Shown here: positions 62,896-64,000 of the stretch, in pieces
Position numbering within the stretch: position 1 is the first letter of the stretch
Layout: each line of letters opens with the position of its first letter
Origin: Deltaproteobacteria bacterium
GTDB lineage: Bacteria; Desulfobacterota; Desulfomonilia; UBA1062
Direction of reading: 5' to 3'
Assembly (NCBI GenBank): GCA_015486075.1
Contig: WFSG01000005.1
Span: forward strand, 62,001 to 126,000
DNA: 64,000 nt
Notes under the pieces: model-generated
The model's database searches: none
Told to the model about the DNA's origin: nothing
Seen by the model: the letters and a program-made list of their open reading frames with translations, nothing else
Program-made: the position numbers and the translations under genes

Positions 62896-64000
62896 TTAGG
62901 ATCTAAGCCTATCTGCAATCCGGGCAGCCTCAACCGCATCTTTTGCGTAGAGTGCACCAATGGAATCCGCGTATGCCCTAGTCACCACTGCACCACCCAC
63001 GATGAACTTGCGCCTTAAACCATTCTTATTTGCAAGGTCTATGACGTCCCTCATGTTTACCATGGTGGTAGTCATGAGTGCCGATAAACCTACTATAAAG
63101 GGGTTGTACTCTTTTATTGCCTTTATTATTTCTTCTTTTGCCACGTCTTTTCCTAGGTCTATGACATTGAACCCGTGGTTTCTAAGCATTAGTGCGACTA
63201 TGTTCTTACCTATGTCATGTATGTCACCCTTCACTGTTGCGAGTAGGATAGTTCCTTTGTCCTGGCTAGTGTTTTCCTCTAACAGTGGTTTAAGGTGCTC
63301 AAACCCTTTTTTCATTGCCTCGGCACTTGCAATGAGCTGTGGCAGGAAATATTCTTTCCTGTCGAACTTCTCACCCACCTCCATAATAGCGGGTATCATG
63401 AGTTCATTTACTAGCTTGTATGCATCCATGCCCACGGCAATCGCCTTATCTAGGCATTCTATGATCCCCTCCCTGTTACCTTCCAGTATGGATATGTATA
63501 CATCCTCTCTAGGCGAACCTTTCTTTTCTGTAGCGCGTTCTTGTTTAGATGTATTATCATTTGCGGCAAAATAAGAGATAAACGCCCCGGCATCCTTGTC
63601 TCTCTGGGTCAGCACATCGCTTGCCATCTTTATGGCCATGAGTTCTGGGTTTGATGGGTTGGCAATGGCCAGTGAAAGACCTGCTTGCACTGCCATTGCT
63701 AGGAATGCGGAGTTTACCCATTTCCTCTGAGGAAGGCCAAAAGAGATGTTCGAAAGCCCTACCACCGTAAGTAGTTTCTGCGTACGTGTGCACCACCTTA
63801 TGGTATCAATGGTCTCTTTCGCTGACCCAGGGCTGGCAGAAACGGTCATCGTGAGCCCATCGATCACTATATCTGACCTATCAAACCCCGCTGCCTTAGC
63901 ACTCTCTAGAATGTCCTTTATGATCTCTTTTCTTCTTCTCGACGTGGCAGGCAATTCTTTGTCCGTAAGGGGTAATAGTATGAACATTGCACCGTACTTC
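62896..64000 (-). CDS. metH: Corrinoid methyltransferase, MetH type (partial, N terminus outside)
   Basis: The gene runs off the right edge: the reading frame continues through the last bases, so ATG 63987 is internal. The visible part includes the end of the pterin-binding domain, VVGLSNISFGLPQRKW, the four-helix cap (about 170-225) and the B12-binding domain with DIHDIGKN. The His of this motif is the cobalt ligand. The C-terminal SAM-activation domain of full MetH is absent. It could be a short methionine synthase or a methyltetrahydrofolate:corrinoid protein. Confidence 0.85.
   Translation of the reverse strand, partial: KYGAMFILLPLTDKELPATSRRRKEIIKDILESAKAAGFDRSDIVIDGLTMTVSASPGSAKETIDTIRWCTRTQKLLTVVGLSNISFGLPQRKWVNSAFLAMAVQAGLSLAIANPSNPELMAIKMASDVLTQRDKDAGAFISYFAANDNTSKQERATEKKGSPREDVYISILEGNREGIIECLDKAIAVGMDAYKLVNELMIPAIMEVGEKFDRKEYFLPQLIASAEAMKKGFEHLKPLLEENTSQDKGTILLATVKGDIHDIGKNIVALMLRNHGFNVIDLGKDVAKEEIIKAIKEYNPFIVGLSALMTTTMVNMRDVIDLANKNGLRRKFIVGGAVVTRAYADSIGALYAKDAVEAARIADRLRS

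Noticed and set aside
1-64000. tRNA, rRNA, insertion sequences or prophage genes
   Set aside because: No tRNA-like T-loop and acceptor pairings, no transposase or integrase reading frames and no long repeats were noticed across the window.

Overview
The window is a gene-dense bacterial chromosome segment with about 62 protein genes, no rRNA or tRNA genes that I could find, no insertion sequences and no CRISPR array. Two intergenic stretches exceed 300 bases. Arg is often encoded by AGG/AGA and Ile by ATA. Gene content is typical of an anaerobe: ferredoxin-dependent 2-oxoacid oxidoreductase, CCG-domain Fe-S oxidoreductases, EtfAB, cobalamin uptake and a corrinoid methyltransferase. I infer a deltaproteobacterial (Desulfobacterota-like) or similar anaerobic Gram-negative. 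This rests on gene content, not on a marker tree.

Layout. 0-9.6 kb, plus strand: truA; nucleotide-sugar genes rfbA, rfbB, rfbD and a C4-epimerase (rfbC is absent); then lepA, lepB, pyrR, pyrB, pyrC. 9.6-14.5 kb, minus strand: an AhpD-like protein, a 1076-residue hybrid sensor kinase and an HDOD protein. 14.7-21.7 kb: a biotin carboxylase, an MFS transporter, an AIR-synthase-like protein, folE2, queD, phoH, ybeY and an EamA transporter. 21.8-37 kb: a divergent catabolic island with etfB-etfA-SDR to the left. To the right lie a histidine phosphatase, an ACAD10/11-type acyl-CoA dehydrogenase, a TetR regulator, an ACAD10/11-type kinase, an Fe-S/FAD/Fe-S oxidoreductase set, an MBL hydrolase, an acyl-CoA ligase, an amidohydrolase, a C_GCAxxG_C_C protein and a DUF169 protein. 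37-41.7 kb: ilvE with a VorDBAC oxidoreductase, a tandem ACT protein and a four-cluster ferredoxin. 41.7-46.8 kb: ispA, dxs, tlyA and an ispH gene fused to a membrane domain. 46.9-50.9 kb, minus strand: queF, queC, queE and a large GAPDH-like protein of unknown role. 51.1-64 kb: a cyclase/AAA/TPR protein, proC, a LOG protein, a BtuFCD-type ABC importer, greA, a universal stress protein, a ClC channel, an HTH-EIIA protein and the 3' part of a MetH-type methyltransferase.

The most interesting system is the catabolic island. Its dehydrogenase and kinase look like the two halves of mammalian ACAD10/11 made as separate proteins. Acyl-CoA ligase, SDR and possible lactonases lie alongside, so it could degrade 4-hydroxy acids or gamma-lactones through phosphorylated acyl-CoAs, as the Pseudomonas levulinate (lva) operon does, with electrons leaving through EtfAB. 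The intergenic region at 24.36-24.71 kb carries two divergent sigma70-like promoters on either side of a TetR-type palindrome, and a GTACAAG repeat (8 copies) at the start of one transcript. Other unusual items are the IspH fusion, the GAPDH-like protein with an SCTTN motif, and a queuosine pathway split between two loci.
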